From contig JAPXFQ010001349.1 of NCBI GenBank assembly GCA_028564705.1, positions 240,001-304,000 of the forward strand: a stretch of DNA of 64,000 nt, written 5' to 3'. Below the pieces are notes generated by a model. That model saw only the letters and a program-made list of their open reading frames with translations. It was not told the origin of the DNA and ran no database searches. The translations under genes were made by a program, and so were the position numbers. The stretch comes from Apricaphanius iberus. Lineage: Eukaryota > Chordata > Actinopteri > Cyprinodontiformes > Aphaniidae. Positions 11,730 to 23,499 of the stretch are shown here, one piece after another. The first letter of the stretch is position 1. Each line of letters opens with the position of its first letter.

Positions 11730-13785
11730 TTTTTTTTTTTCTTCTCTTTTTTTTAACGTGTCCTGTCTAGCAGTATGCTACTCAGAATTGGTGTCTGAGT
11801 ACCAAGTACAAGCCCAACAGTTTTACTTTCCCAAGCAGAGTATTACAGCTTCGCTGTAGTACGCCACTTGATGTATATGTATGAAAAATCTTTATTAGTG
11901 ATTACTGTGGGTTCAATTTCCTGACGTCATGGACATTAAACTGAGACAAGAAGGGAGAAAGGAAGAAGGTGAAGAAAAGAAACCGGACCAGCAGAGGGCG
12001 AACCGACGACACAAGACAGGGAGGCAAACAAAGAACACAAGAAAACATCCCAGTCCTCCACCTCTGCCGGACGGCAGAGAAACAGTAATACAAAACAAAA
12101 ACAACAAACTGTACAGAACCAAACCAATAGTTCGGATCTAGTAGAATAAACTAAGAATTACACATTCACTACACACAAGCATTGATTAATGAACATAATA
12201 CAAATGTTTCTGGTAAGCTCCTGTGAACAACTAACTAATGATGATAACCTCAGCTTAAGATATGTCCGTCCTCACCAATGTCCCCACACCTATGTGTGTG
12301 CGAGCATGCAGGTCTGAATAAGGTTTCACCATGCAAGTGATTGATAGCTGGTGTAAGGAACCGTCAATCCGTCCTACAGGAATCGAGCACAGACATGGAG
12401 GAGGCAAGAGATGTATGCATCCAGGGTCCCACAGAGTCCACAGAGTACAGAGGCCACAGGCGGATCAGCGCAGGGTCGATCACCCGCCAAGAGAGGAACA
12501 GATGGAAGCCCCAGGGGAACACCCACCAGCCGCAATGCTGGGGCCCGAGAGATCGCAGTGACGAGCCCACGGGCTCCGCCGGTAACCGGCTACGCCAGGG
12601 CGGGCCCGAATCAGGAACCGGAGGCCACGGGGACCAGGGGCCCCCCGCCCCCCAGCGGGGCCCCAACCAGGGACCAGCCGACAAGGGTCCCCCGCCGCCG
12701 CAGGCAAGGCAGATCCGCAGCCAACAGACGGACAACACACGCCGCCGCCACCCCGGACCAATACCCACCGCCAACAACCCGGCCCGCCCCCACACACCCA
12801 CACGCCAGGGAGCCACAGCAAGAGCCACAGCGGATGTACGCCCTCCCCAGGCCGCGCCCAGCCGGCACCTGGACATCCAGATCTTCCAGCTCCCGGGTCC
12901 AGATCCCGCCCCACGTAGGGCGCCAAGATCAGGGGCCCAGCCAATGCCGGACAGCCCCACCAGGTGAACAGACCAGCCAGCAGAAGTCCTGGAACCGGCA
13001 GGAGGCCTGGGCGCCAGGCACGGTCCCCACCGATCCACCGGACGGCACCAACCTGTTCTACAACCCCGGCACCCCCAGAAGAGGTGCCCCAGTCAATCCA
13101 AGGAGGACGTCGGCCCGAAACAGCGGCCGCCCGACACACCGGACCACCCAGGACCCGCCCGAAATTCACCAGGACCGAGCCGGGCCGCAACCGGGACCCC
13201 CGGCCCCAGGCATCGAGAGCCATCATCAACCAGCGGGCAGGAGCAACAATCACCGATGGGGGAGTGACGGGGAGGGAAGAAGATGCATAAGGCCAGAGAG
13301 CAGCCAAACACCCAACCTGACAGGTAGACATAGACAGACAGAGACACTCATACGTACCCTCCCTCTCATGCGTACACATTCTTACAAATACAGGACATAC
13401 GAAAAAAGGACGCTATACACTCATTCATACCCCCCATACGTACACTATACTCCATACTCCCAGGCCCAGGGACAGACGCCCCAATAGAGAACCCTGCCCC
13501 TGCACCCAGGAGACAGACCCCTTTGCCCACCAGGACGGGGACAAGCAGACCGCCAAGGCCCCCACACCGGCAAGAGCAGCCCACCAGCCCAGGACCCCGA
13601 CCAGACGGCCTGATGTTCTATCCGGGCTCCGACCCCTGATGGTCCAACGAACAGGGGTGTGGAAAGACCCCCCAGCCTCTCTCCCCCCGCTCAATGTGGT
13701 GTTGTTGCGTGTTGTTCTAATGTGCACTTAAAACAGAGGGGGGGGACATGGGAATACTGCCGGGTACCCCCATCTCCCCCCCCGG
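11730..13785 (-). mobile_element. 2-kb GC-rich retroposon with poly(A) tail and perfect 15-bp target duplication
   Basis: The sequence TATGGTTAACTTTCT occurs at 11715-11729 and again at 13786-13800, exactly bracketing this segment. The left edge is a long T run (from 11730), so on the minus strand the insert ends in poly(A). Both features indicate target-primed reverse transcription. The 5' part on the minus strand (about 12360-13785) is extremely GC-rich and ends in G and C homopolymer runs. The 3' part (11740-12340) is AT-rich and contains AATAAAG on the minus strand. No reverse transcriptase motif is visible. The long proline/arginine-rich ORFs open on both strands are explained by GC content. 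It looks like a non-autonomous or internally deleted LINE relative that kept its 5' UTR and 3' end. Confidence 0.8.
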
Positions 13786-13925
13786 TATGGTTAACTTTCT
13801 AAAAATTGTGCAATTGCTTGTTTGCCAAGGGTCGGGACCTACAGTAACATCAACACTATGAAACTATTGTATTCAGAATAAAAAAATGTATAGCACTTTT
13901 TAATCTGTCATTGTGTGTTAAAAGG

Positions 13926-14914
13926 ATACTTGCCAACCTTGAGACCTCAGAATTAGGGAGACATTCAAACAAGCCGGGGAGGTTAAAAAAGAAATATTAA
14001 ATACTTTTAAATACTTGAATTTTAACTAGAATTTAACAATATTTATTTATTTTCCAAAATAACATTCCACAACAATAATGTAAGTTAAACTAACAGTCCA
14101 TCCACTTTTTTGTAAAAAAGATTTTGTGAAAAGTTGGAATGTTTTTGTGATTTTCTTTTAATTTTTCACCAATAACTTAAATTGTTTAAATTGCTATTTG
14201 AAAAGTACGTTTGAGACTACATTGTCACATAAACGTTAGCAAAATAAAATGACTTTAAATGTCCATTTAACAGTTGAAAACTCTAAAATGTGACCAGCTC
14301 AGATTGGGTCCCCACTAGAAGAAAATATTTGCTTTTATTTTGGTGCTACAGTCCCATAGCCACCCTGGGCCCCTTTTAGCCCCTCTTTAATAACCTCCTG
14401 GATATGGCCCTGCTCAGCACCACTGAACCTTTAGGAATAATCACTTATTAATCATTCTAAAAATTGACTCAAACTAAAAGGAAACAAGAGTTATGGTTGG
14501 TTGAAACGGTTTTTAATCCTAAATAACTCTGAAGATTTAAAAAGTAATTGAAACTAAAGCTTCTTTCAGTCACATAAAGACCGTTCTAAAAACGTGCGGG
14601 TCGTTGCTGCAGCATGTGTCACTAATGAGAGCTGATTAGTTTCCTGAACACTTATACAAAACAAGTGGGTAAGCTATTTTGGATTGATAACTGGGAATTT
14701 CGCCCACTGGTCAAGGATTTTCATGTCATGAGGGAACTGTACCCCATAGCACCTTCCTTGGCAAAATGCAAATGAAACATGTTATTCTCCATACCTCTCG
14801 CATAAGAAACAGGGAGTGTGCATTATAAGCGACTCCATCAGATGTCGGGAAATTTTCGGGAGGGGCACTGAAATTCAGTACTCTCCCGGGAAAATCGTGA
14901 GGGTTGGCAAGTAT
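13926..14914. mobile_element. Nested TIR element, ATACTTGCCAACC ends
   Basis: Left end ATACTTGCCAACCTTGAG and right end, read inward, ATACTTGCCAACCCTCACG: 13 matching terminal bases over a 989-bp element. No target duplication was recognised. Its left half (about 13990-14420) is related, in inverted orientation, to 56670-57040. It lies inside the element at 11655-15240. Confidence 0.65.
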
Positions 14915-15240
14915 GCCCATGTTTGCAGTGTCTTATGTTTCTCCCGCGTTCCTCCTGCTAACCCGGAAAAACAGATTAATCTCCCACCCCGCTTCGCTTG
15001 GCTGAGGACTAAATCCAAACATCGGGCAAACTCTCCACCTGCAGAAATATCCCCCTGCTGTCACGCAGACACAAGCTGTCTGAGAAAGAGGAAGAGGCAG
15101 AGGTGTTGCAGCTGCAGTCGGTATTATTGGAGGTGTGCGTAAAATAGCGTAAAAAAAAGAAGTACGAAAAACAATATGTGGCGGTCGGAGTTTAACCTGT
15201 GGCGCACCGCCACACATTCATCTATGTGTGGGAAACACTG

Positions 15241-15440
15241 GAGGAAAGAAAGGTGGGTTGAAAGGAAAGACATAAGGAAAAAAGAGAAAGAAGGAAGAAA
15301 ACCGGGAAAGAAAGAAATGAGTAAAGAAATATATATATAAGAACAAACAAGAAAAAAGGGCAAGTGTAAAAGAAGGACGGATATATAGCAGGAAAAAAAA
15401 TGGGAAACAAGAAGGGGGAAGGACTGAATGAATGAAGCAC
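15241..15440 (+). repeat. Purine-rich (GAAA/GGAA) low-complexity tract
   Basis: About 200 bp of nearly uninterrupted A and G with many AAAGAAAGG-like strings, directly downstream of the right end of the transposon at 15240. The overlapping minus-strand ORFs are compositional artefacts. Confidence 0.8.
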
Positions 15441-16186
15441 TCAGAGAGGCTTTTTGGTAGGTGATTCCAACAATTATTCTAGGGGACAGTGTAGATCGAA
15501 TTTCCCAAAACTACAGAATTTGCACAGCCAGATATGATTAAGATCGGACTAAAATTAGACGTTACAAATTTCTGGTACACTGAATGAATAATGTACGATT
15601 TACAGCCACATTTAATGTAACGGTTTGGTTTCACTTCAGATAAATTTCACATTTGACAAATTAGATACTATGAGAGAGGCAGGTTGCGAAATTGCAACAT
15701 TTCACAGAGTGACTCATAAAAAGAGCCAAATCCTCTTTTCTTTTTTTAAATACTATTTTCAACTGCAAATATACTTGAGTGGTAATCCTTTCACTTTTCA
15801 TGAGTAAATACTACTCAGTGTTGACATATCTAGCTGAAAGTCTGCAGTTCTGCAGAAGATGAGAAAGAAAATTTTGTTTTTAAAAAAAACAGACTACAGA
15901 AGAAAGTCTATATATAAAAATAATATAAAGAGAGATAAAAGGTGCACCATCACAATACATTTTAGCAAGATGGGGGAGGGAGATTGGCGGAAAAAGGAGA
16001 AAGATAAAAAGAGAAGGATTTGTAAGAAGAATAAAGCAGGTAAAATGCAAGCATCAAATAAAGATGAAAATCAGAACTGATATCAAAGGGCAGGAGAGAA
16101 AGGATGGAGCGATAAAAGTGAGGAGTCTTGGTAGAAAAGGGGAGAGCAAGTCTAAAATGCAGAGACAGAGAGAGCAGTATCTATAC
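15441..16186. other. Intron immediately downstream of rapgef6-like exon (d)
   Basis: Purine-rich stretches at 15845-16110 and no further exon motif. The next coding exon of the gene was not found here. Confidence 0.55.
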
Positions 16187-16260
16187 CCACCACAATCATT
16201 TCGGATGGCTCCAAAGTGATGCATTCACAGCCTCGCCTGCCCCCCAGCTGCTTGCCAAAA
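16187..16260 (-). CDS. rapgef6: rapgef6-like internal coding exon (d), end of first CNB-like domain
   Basis: Internal exon of 74 bp. The acceptor is CTCTCTGCAG; the donor is most simply G|GTATAG at the low end, although G|GTGGGT three bases earlier is possible. The first base completes the Cys codon of exon (c). The frame then reads FGKQLGGRRGCECI followed by TLEPSEMIVV. LEPSEMIVV is a signature of RAPGEF2/6. The compact FGKQ-GG-RGC spacing is that of RAPGEF6 (human FGKQFGGKRGC), because RAPGEF2 carries extra residues here. This is the best evidence for the paralogue. The intron to exon (c) is about 19 kb and full of transposons. No following exon (an SRRRFRKI-type motif is expected) was found between 1 and 16186, so the next intron exceeds 16 kb. 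Confidence 0.88.
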
Positions 16261-16849
16261 CTGCAGAGAGAACGTACAGAAACACAGAGAAATGTATAAG
16301 TATAAAATATAAACCGACCTCAGCCGAGGATGAAACAATCTGCTCACATTGACCACAGAGGCAGATGCATTCAATCCAAGGCGCCCACCCACAGACAAGC
16401 ACCAACATGAGGGGCCCTTAAATTATGGTAATTACCCAAATCATTATGCTGAAGCAGCATTAAACGTAAAATGATACTGATGTATGTGCTTTTTAACTAG
16501 AGAAGTTACATCTGTTGGGAGTGAAGCCCATTTGTATATGTAAATGAGTTTATCTCTGCACAGAATTTTAACAGCAGGGAACGGTTGAAAACAGGGAACT
16601 GATGACATTTCTGCATAAAGCTTTGGGGTTACACTGGGCCAACATTGCTTTTCCACCAGCATGTGAGTTGTTCCTCTATCGTGGCATTTATTTTATGGAA
16701 TGCTTGCTGCAAAAGAAATGTGAGATGATGATCTAAGTACTGTGTGTGACAGACCTTAGGCAATAAATCTGGAGACTAAACACAGACAACCCAGCCAAGA
16801 CCAATATAATAATAATAAAAAAATAAAAATAAAATAGTATTCCTCAACT

Positions 16850-17110
16850 CTACGTTAATACTTTTAAGAACTTTCTACCGTTAATATCCTTTTCTAGAGA
16901 AAAGCTCCTCCACAGCATGATGCTGTCACCACCATCTTTCACCATGGTGACGGAGATCATTGTCCCCAACCCAGTGTTGTGCATCTGGGCAAAAAAGTGA
17001 AATCTGATGAGAGCAACATCTTCTACAGAGATCCACAGTTGGGCTTTAGCCAAAAACAAAAACAAACAAAGACTGATCTGATTGCACATTTCGTGACATC
17101 ATAACCTAAA
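16850..17110 (-). pseudogene. Tc1-like transposase fossil
   Basis: A minus-strand frame reads VKDGGDSIMLWRSFS, a recognisable decayed form of the Tc1 glycine-rich box (KHGGGSxMxWGCF), with AQLWISVEDVALIRFHFF upstream of it. Stops and missing DDE residues show it is dead. The ends are not defined. Confidence 0.65.
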
Positions 17111-19249
17111 ATACCTTTGAAGACATTATACAAAAGAAAATGCAAGTTGTAATTGGTTTTCATTTAAATACTTTTGTTAATACTTCACCTAACAAGGATT
17201 GACCCTTAAAAAAACATATTAGTCTTTTTGAGACCATCCAAATCCATATGAGCTTGCATTATTATAGTACAACAAGTGAAACAAAATACAAACGAGTTCT
17301 AGCCTTTTCTATGAAAAAGGAAGTGAATCTCCGCTGTATATCATTATTTAAGCTATCAAGCAAAAAAAGTTAATGTAGACACTTCCTATTTTGACTTTCC
17401 AAACCTTCTTTAAAAACTTGCAGATTCAAATGTATAGCCCTATGAATGATAAAAGTTTTCTGAATGCATCTACATGTTGAAGAATTTTTAACATTGTCTT
17501 TAAAAACTATTTCTGAAAGTGAGGGCCCGTGTCTATCCATTCAGCCATTACTCATGTCTCTGAGGTTTAGTCCAAAGTGTGTTGAGAGATCCTCTGTCTG
17601 AACAGCTCAGCTCATGGTGAATCCAAACACATTGTGCTGCCAACATTTCTCACTCCTGTTGGCTTGTAAAAAGTGGTGATTCAGCAATGTTTAAGGAAAG
17701 TGCAGCTGGACGCAATCGTCGAGTCATGCAGGGTTGCAGGAAACTTAAGATGAAAAGGTGCCCACATCACTTTTAAGATTTAGCCTAAAATTATGTTAGC
17801 AAATTTCTCTACTTTATGTACTTCCTGTTTTGTTTGTTCCCTTCTTATCTACCCCCTTATGTCTCAACAGACAGTCTTTGCCCATCCTTCTAAAGGCCTA
17901 CTGCTGATCCTTAATGAATCACCAATTTTCTATTACCCCTCACTAAAATCCCTTTAAGATACTTTTCTTTTCTCTGCTTTTCTCATTTGAAACCATCTAG
18001 ACCACTTCACATCTCCCTTGTTCCCTTTTATTTTCTCTTTTCGTTCCCATTTGCCCCATCTCATTTGGCATTCTCTTTCATTCTGAGTTTTTAAAAAAAA
18101 TGGTTTGTCTCTCTATAAAATGCAGCTTCCGAATTGGGAAAACATTGGTAAAAGTAACCCTCTTGATTTAGGGTTTAAACACAAATCTGTCCTCAGGTAA
18201 TTACAGAAAAAAAATACTCTAAGAAGACTTCTAAACTAAATGATGCATTGTACTTTAGATGCAATTTTCATGGTCAAGCAGAAGGCAAAAAATAAAATAA
18301 ATAATCAAAGCGTCCCAATGAGGAAAGGCTAAATAAATCAACCTCCAATATTACTTGGAGAAAGCTTCAGTTAAACTTGCAAGAACCCGACCTCTACGGC
18401 CCAAATGAGATATGTAGAGATTATATTGATGTTCTGCTGTACCTTGGCAACATATTTAGACTAAACAACTGTGAACTAACCAACAAGATGCTGTTCAGAC
18501 ACCACTAGCAGTAAAAAGTAGGGAACTAAAAAGGTTAACATGAAAAAACTTTCAAATAAGCAAAAAAATGTTGCTTGAATACTCCATACTTTTGTAAAAT
18601 TCTTGTACTTTCACCTGCAGCAATAACCCCATTTATGTTGGGGATGCCTTGAGCTTAATCAGCTGTTTCTTGCCTTTCTCCACTGGGGGGGTGGGGTGGG
18701 GTCATATGTCAGAGTCAGCTGCAGAAAACATTCGTACAGCAGCAAAAGATTTACTCACATATCAATGAGGCCCTCGGGACACATCGATGCCTTCAAACAC
18801 ATGCGCTGTACAGCACGTCCACTGGCTTCAACACACAGAAGTGTTGTGCTCATCGTTTGAAATCTCCATGTAAAGACGCACTGATAAGGCTTTGCTTGGC
18901 AGGTTTGACCTGCCGATTACAACGTGCTATTCTAAGGACGAGAACAGACAGAAGTGAAAAATATGTTTTAGGTTCTTTGACGGAGGTTGCAACAAAAAAA
19001 CAAGGGAATTAGAGGAATATCCAAATTTATGCATCAGCGTATGTGTATATTATGTGAAAAAAGTATGGAAACATTGCAAAAGCTTCAGTTTTTCAGATGC
19101 ATCAAACATTTCTTAAGTACTAATTAAATAACAAATATGCAACAAAAAAATGTATGCCAACACATGTAAGACAAAACCTTTCAGGACAGCCCCACATTCA
19201 TCACACCTTTTTTCTTTAAAGTTATGATGCAAAAGAAATGTGCAGAAAC
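17111..19249. other. Intron sequence, no gene seen
   Basis: CT-rich around 17820-18110; a G-run at 18685-18700. No exon or element recognised. Confidence 0.55.
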
Positions 19250-19860
19250 CCTAAAATGCCTTCATGGGACCTATTGGAGGCAACTTTAGATGTGAAAGTA
19301 AATGTGAGTACATTCAAAAAGAGACTACACAAGTCTATCATTTGTGGGAGGTGGACAAGGAGGGAACTCTTGCTCCTTTTGCTCTTAAGAAGAACATGAA
19401 GGCCAGACTAAAGTTGGCAAACGGTAAGAGATATTTTAAAAGATCAGGACTTGTGAAATAATATTCTGAGCTCAGCTATACTTAACTATTTAGACAAAGA
19501 ACAGAAAATATCTTTGTTATAAACCAAATACAGATCTCCAGTAGAAGTACCATCTACCAGCTGTGAAGCATGGCCGGCTCAACATCACAGAATCACTGCA
19601 TTGGAAAAAAATCAAGCTGAAGCAGACATGGATCCCGCAACATAACAATGACCCCAAAAATAGCAGAAAATGCATCAAAGGATTGGCTAAAACTTGTAGA
19701 TGGCTCTGAGGTGATTCACTGAGGTTATTTCAGCCAAAGGGAATACTACTAGCTTTGGGAGTTGTTTATGAGACTAGCAATAGCAATTTGTTTCCTGTTT
19801 AAGTGGAATTTATTTACTTTTGCAGAGACACACAAGATCAAATTATACAGAAATATGAGA
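19250..19860 (+). pseudogene. Tc1-like transposase fossil
   Basis: Plus-strand remnant with YQL.SMAGSTSQNHC-like and QHNNDPKNSRKCIKG frames. The latter is a decayed form of the Tc1 QxDNDPKHTSK catalytic block. A 65-codon ORF at 19264-19461 belongs to the upstream part. Many stops; the terminal repeats were not identified with confidence. Confidence 0.6.
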
Positions 19861-21058
19861 TAATTTCTTCATAAAAAAGTTAAATTTAGAGCATGCAGAT
19901 TTTTTTTCTTTCAAAAAGTTCTAATAAGTGACTGTTGCATGTTTTCTGCATAAACCACAGATTGATGTGAGTTCTTGGCTTTGAGGCATGTAATAAATAA
20001 AATATTTTTATGTTTTATAATAGTTTAGAGTTGATAAAGAAAAAAAAAGGATTATCCCCATCTCTAGCCAGCTGACTAGTCTGTTTGTATGTTGATTTTG
20101 AGTTTGTGACATTGGAATAAACTAACATATTGCAAAAAAAAAGGCAGCCTATTTTAATGAATTATATTAAAAATGTTTCAAAAAATATGCAAACTCGGTA
20201 GCAGTGAGGAACTCATTCTGCTGGACTAAAAGCTCTCAGCTAGGAGGTCAGGCCAACTCTGACAGATCTCTCTTCACTCCACTGAGGCAAGACGCCGGGT
20301 CCTGGTCTGGCTTACACAAACTTGGCCAAGGCGGTCTCTTCACTTTCTCTCTGTCTGAATGAAGCGCAGTAAGACAGAAGCACAAGAGAAATACAGGCTG
20401 CTATAATAAAGGAATCTCAGCAAAGCAGCAGTTTTTAGGCTTCTTCATTCTGTGTAACTGCTGTTTGCTTTATCATTTTTCCTTGAGCTACTGCATGCCT
20501 ACAGCACCAGAAAAATAAACACCCTTAAGTCAGATGTTAGTGACAAACAGAATGTGTGTGTGCACATGTGCATAGGCCAAATCCAATGCTACTTCCATGT
20601 TTGAACTGAATGTGATACCTGTCTGTTTTTAGCTTGTCTAAATCGGTTTGTGAAAGCAAACAGTAGATTAGCCTCTAAAGCCAGAATATAGCCAAACTTT
20701 AGCCTCACACAACATAGTAAAAGTGAGGCTTAAGAACAGAACAGAACAGAATAATCCTTTAGTGTCCCTCAAAAGGAAATTCAGTTGGCAGGTAATATGG
20801 CAGGTCAATTTATAAAGTTTGCATCTTAAATAGCATAGAAATATGGGTAGATTTTTTGGAGCTTAAATTCAATGCCTAGTACTTTTTTTATTTTTTATTC
20901 TAGTTGTATAAAAAGGTGAGGAACCTGAGATTTTTGAACAAAAAAGGAATTGTTTTTTTAAAAGTAGCTTGCTTTTTTTTGCCCCATGCATGTATTACTT
21001 TGTATTATTAATTTGTTTCATATAGTTCTGATTTATGTTGTCTTAACTTTTTTTAATG
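19861..21058. other. Intron sequence, no gene seen
   Basis: A short (GAACA)n run near 20737 leads into TCCTTTAGTGTCCCTCAAAAGG, which resembles a dispersed fish repeat. Otherwise unremarkable. Confidence 0.5.
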
Positions 21059-21060
21059 TA

Positions 21061-22650
21061 CACTACCGTCCTTATTTTTGAAGGAAAAGCACTGTACTTT
21101 TCAATGAAGATAACTTTAAACTAGTCTCAACTTTAAAGAAACACACGCTATACATTGCTAATGTGGTAAATGACTATTCTAGCTGCAAATGTCTGGTTTT
21201 TGGTGCAATATCTACATAGGTGTATAGAGGCCCATTTCCAGCAACTATCACTCCAGTGTTCTAATGGTACAATGTGTTTGCTCATTGGCTCAGAAGGCTA
21301 ATTGATGATTAGAAAACCCTTGTGCAATCATGTTCACACATCTGAAAACAGTTTAGCTCGGTACAGAAGCTACAAAACTGACCTTCCTTTGAGCAGATTG
21401 AGTTTCTGGAGCATCACATTTGTGGGGTCAATTAAACGCTCAAAATGGCCAGAAAAAGAGAACTTTCATCTGAAACTCGACAGTCTATTCTTGTTCTTAG
21501 AAATGAAGGCTATTCCATGCGAGAAATTGCTAAGAAATTGAAGATTTCCTACAACGGTGTGTACTACTCCCTTCAGAGGACAGCACAAACAGGCTCTAAC
21601 CAGAGTAGAAAAAGAAGTGGGAGGCCGCGTTGCACAACTGAGCAAGAAGATAAGTACATTAGAGTCTCTAGTTTGAGAAACAGACGCCTCACAGGTCCCC
21701 AACTGGCATCTTCATTAAATAGTACCCGCAAAACACCAGTGTCAACATCTACAGTGAAGAGGCGGCTGCGGGATTCTGGGCTTCAGGGCAGAGTGGCAAA
21801 GAAAAAGCCATATCTGAGACTGGCCAATAAAAGAAAAAGATTAAGATGGGCAAAAGAACACAGACATTGGACAGAGGAAGACTGGAAAAAAGTGCTGTGG
21901 ACGGATGAATCCAAGTTTGAGGTGTTTGGATCACAAAGAAGAACGTTTGTGAGACGCAGAACAACTGAAAAGATGCTGGAAGAATGCCTGACGCCATCTG
22001 TTAAGCATGGTGGAGGTAATGTGATGGTCTGGGGTTGCTTTGGTGCTGGTAAGGTGGGAGATTTGTACAGGGTAAAAGGGATTCTGAATAAGGAAGGCTA
22101 TCACTCCATTTTGCAACGCCATGCCATACCCAGTGGACAGCGCTTGATTGGAGCCAATTTCATCCTACAACAGGACAATGACCCAAAACACACCTCGAAA
22201 TTGTGCAAGAACTATTTAGAGAAGAAGCAGGCAGCTGGTATTCTATCGGTAATGGAGTGGCCAGCGCAGTCACCAGATTTGAACCCCGTTGAGCTGTTGT
22301 GGGAGCAGCTTGACCGTATGGTACGCAAGAAGTGCCCATCCAACCAATCCAAATTGTGGGAGCTGCTTCTAGAAGCGTGGGGTGCAATTTCTCCAGATTA
22401 CCTCAACAAATTAACAGCTAGAATGCCAAAGGTCTGCAATGCTGTAATTGCTGCAAATGGAGGATTCTTTGATGAAAGCAAAGTTTGATGTAAAAACAAT
22501 CTTATTTCAAATAAAAATCATTATTTCTAACCTTGTCAATGTCTTGACTCTATTTTTTATTCATTTCACAACGTATGGTGGTGAATAAGTGTGACTTTTC
22601 ATGGAAAACACAAAATTGTTTGGGTGACCCCAAACTTTTGAACGGTAGTG
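21061..22650 (+). mobile_element. Tc1/mariner transposon, Intruder-like DD38E, apparently intact ORF
   Basis: A 1590-bp element flanked on each side by the TA dinucleotide typical of Tc1/mariner insertion (21059-21060 and 22651-22652). Both ends start CACTACCGT when read inward. The right end continues CACTACCGTTCAAAAGTTTG. The left end jumps from CACTACCGT to CCTTATTTTTG, so the inverted repeats match for only about 9 bp. I infer a small deletion inside the left repeat of this copy. The central ORF is uninterrupted and a polyadenylation-type AATAAA lies about 20 bp after the stop. The element sits on the plus strand in the large intron between exons (c) and (d) of the rapgef6-like gene, opposite to its transcription. 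Confidence 0.92.
21445..22488 (+). CDS. Tc1-family transposase, 347 aa, DD38E
   Basis: Complete 347-residue ORF, the usual Tc1-family length, with no stop or frameshift. It would bind the element's inverted repeats and catalyse cut-and-paste transposition into TA sites in the nucleus. The N-terminal 110 residues are two helix-turn-helix (paired-like) domains separated by a GRPR AT-hook-type motif at residues 59-62. A basic stretch around residues 119-134 is a likely nuclear localisation signal. The RNase H-like catalytic core has D154 (WTDESKFEVFG), a glycine-rich box (KHGGGNVMVWGCFG), D244 (QQDNDPKHT) and E283 (SPDLNPVELLW). There are 38 residues between D244 and E283, not 34 as in classical Tc1 or Sleeping Beauty. 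This spacing is described for the Intruder (DD38E) family of animals. The start is chosen because MARKRELS begins the conserved N-terminus. The left inverted repeat looks damaged, so the protein may be active while this copy is poorly mobile. Confidence 0.93.
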   Translation: MARKRELSSETRQSILVLRNEGYSMREIAKKLKISYNGVYYSLQRTAQTGSNQSRKRSGRPRCTTEQEDKYIRVSSLRNRRLTGPQLASSLNSTRKTPVSTSTVKRRLRDSGLQGRVAKKKPYLRLANKRKRLRWAKEHRHWTEEDWKKVLWTDESKFEVFGSQRRTFVRRRTTEKMLEECLTPSVKHGGGNVMVWGCFGAGKVGDLYRVKGILNKEGYHSILQRHAIPSGQRLIGANFILQQDNDPKHTSKLCKNYLEKKQAAGILSVMEWPAQSPDLNPVELLWEQLDRMVRKKCPSNQSKLWELLLEAWGAISPDYLNKLTARMPKVCNAVIAANGGFFDESKV

Positions 22651-22710
22651 TATGTATGTATATGGATGCATGGATGGATCGGTGGATGGATGGATGGATG
22701 GATGGATGGA
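22651..22710 (+). repeat. (GTAT)n / (GGAT)n microsatellite
   Basis: Short GTAT units change into about ten ATGG/GGAT units immediately downstream of the Tc1 element's right end. Confidence 0.85.
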
Positions 22711-23499
22711 CCGAGACATTTATGGATGTATCCTTAGGAATAAACTAAAATCTGTAAAAAACTAAGACCGTTTTCATTCTATCTTCAAATTATATAATCC
22801 AAATTATAAATTTCGACAGACTACTTATAAACCTGGCTCTTTGGGTAGAACTGCTTTTCAATCCAAATTTTAATATTAACCAGCAAAATTGTGATTATAT
22901 ATTTTTTTCTTTTGCAGGCATACATTTTATCTGTCATCTTCTGGGAGATGAAAATATATTTCCACATTTGTGAGGATTTGCCTGTGCCACATTTCAGCAG
23001 AAGATGATTTGCCTCCCTTCCCCTCCTGAAGAAACAAGTTGTTGAACAAGAACAGGTTCAGCTTCAGTCCAGTGACAGCTGATGGGCTTTGGGCAACAAA
23101 CCCTGACAGCCAGCCCGTCACTTCGACCACACACGCACCCAACCACCCAGAGGTGGAGTCTAAAGCCTAGGGATAACAGCACCATATCAAGGAGTGCCAA
23201 ATATAAGACATCAGTAAATGGCAGTCTACCAAAATGAAGTAAATGAAGTAAGGACTATTTTTTAGGCTATAGTTAATTATACTCATATTCCCTGCTTTTT
23301 CATTTTGTAGTGATGACATTATCTTCTGGCCATATTGTGCACAAAAGGAAAGCCTAAAATGAACTTCTTTCTAACCAACCGTGATCATAACTTCTTCTGC
23401 ACAAATACAGATTTATTTGCTAAAAAATCTTACATCACTGTCTGCTTTTCCACTATCTGAACTTCAGGGGATCATCCTCTGGCAGTGTAGATCAGTCCA

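Larger units (their letters stand above)
11655..15240. mobile_element. DNA transposon with CAGTGTTTCCCACA ends, host of nested insertions
   Basis: The left end CAGTGTTTCCCACAGATTT and the right end, read inward as CAGTGTTTCCCACACAT, are strong terminal inverted repeats. GAGGA occurs immediately outside both ends (11650-11654 and 15241-15245), a possible but short target duplication. The superfamily is likely hAT by end sequence, but the duplication length does not confirm it. Two other elements lie inside: the retroposon at 11730-13785 and a TIR element at 13926-14914. Without them the carrier would be only about 0.6 kb. Confidence 0.7.

Noticed and set aside
12411..13487. 358-aa proline/arginine-rich ORF on the plus strand, and a 299-aa minus-strand ORF over the same bases
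   Set aside because: Both strands are open because the region is very GC-rich. It lies in the 5' part of a retroposon, and neither protein shows a domain.
21302..21541. 79-aa ORF overlapping the Tc1 transposase start
   Set aside because: Out of frame with the transposase; shadow of the 5' untranslated region.
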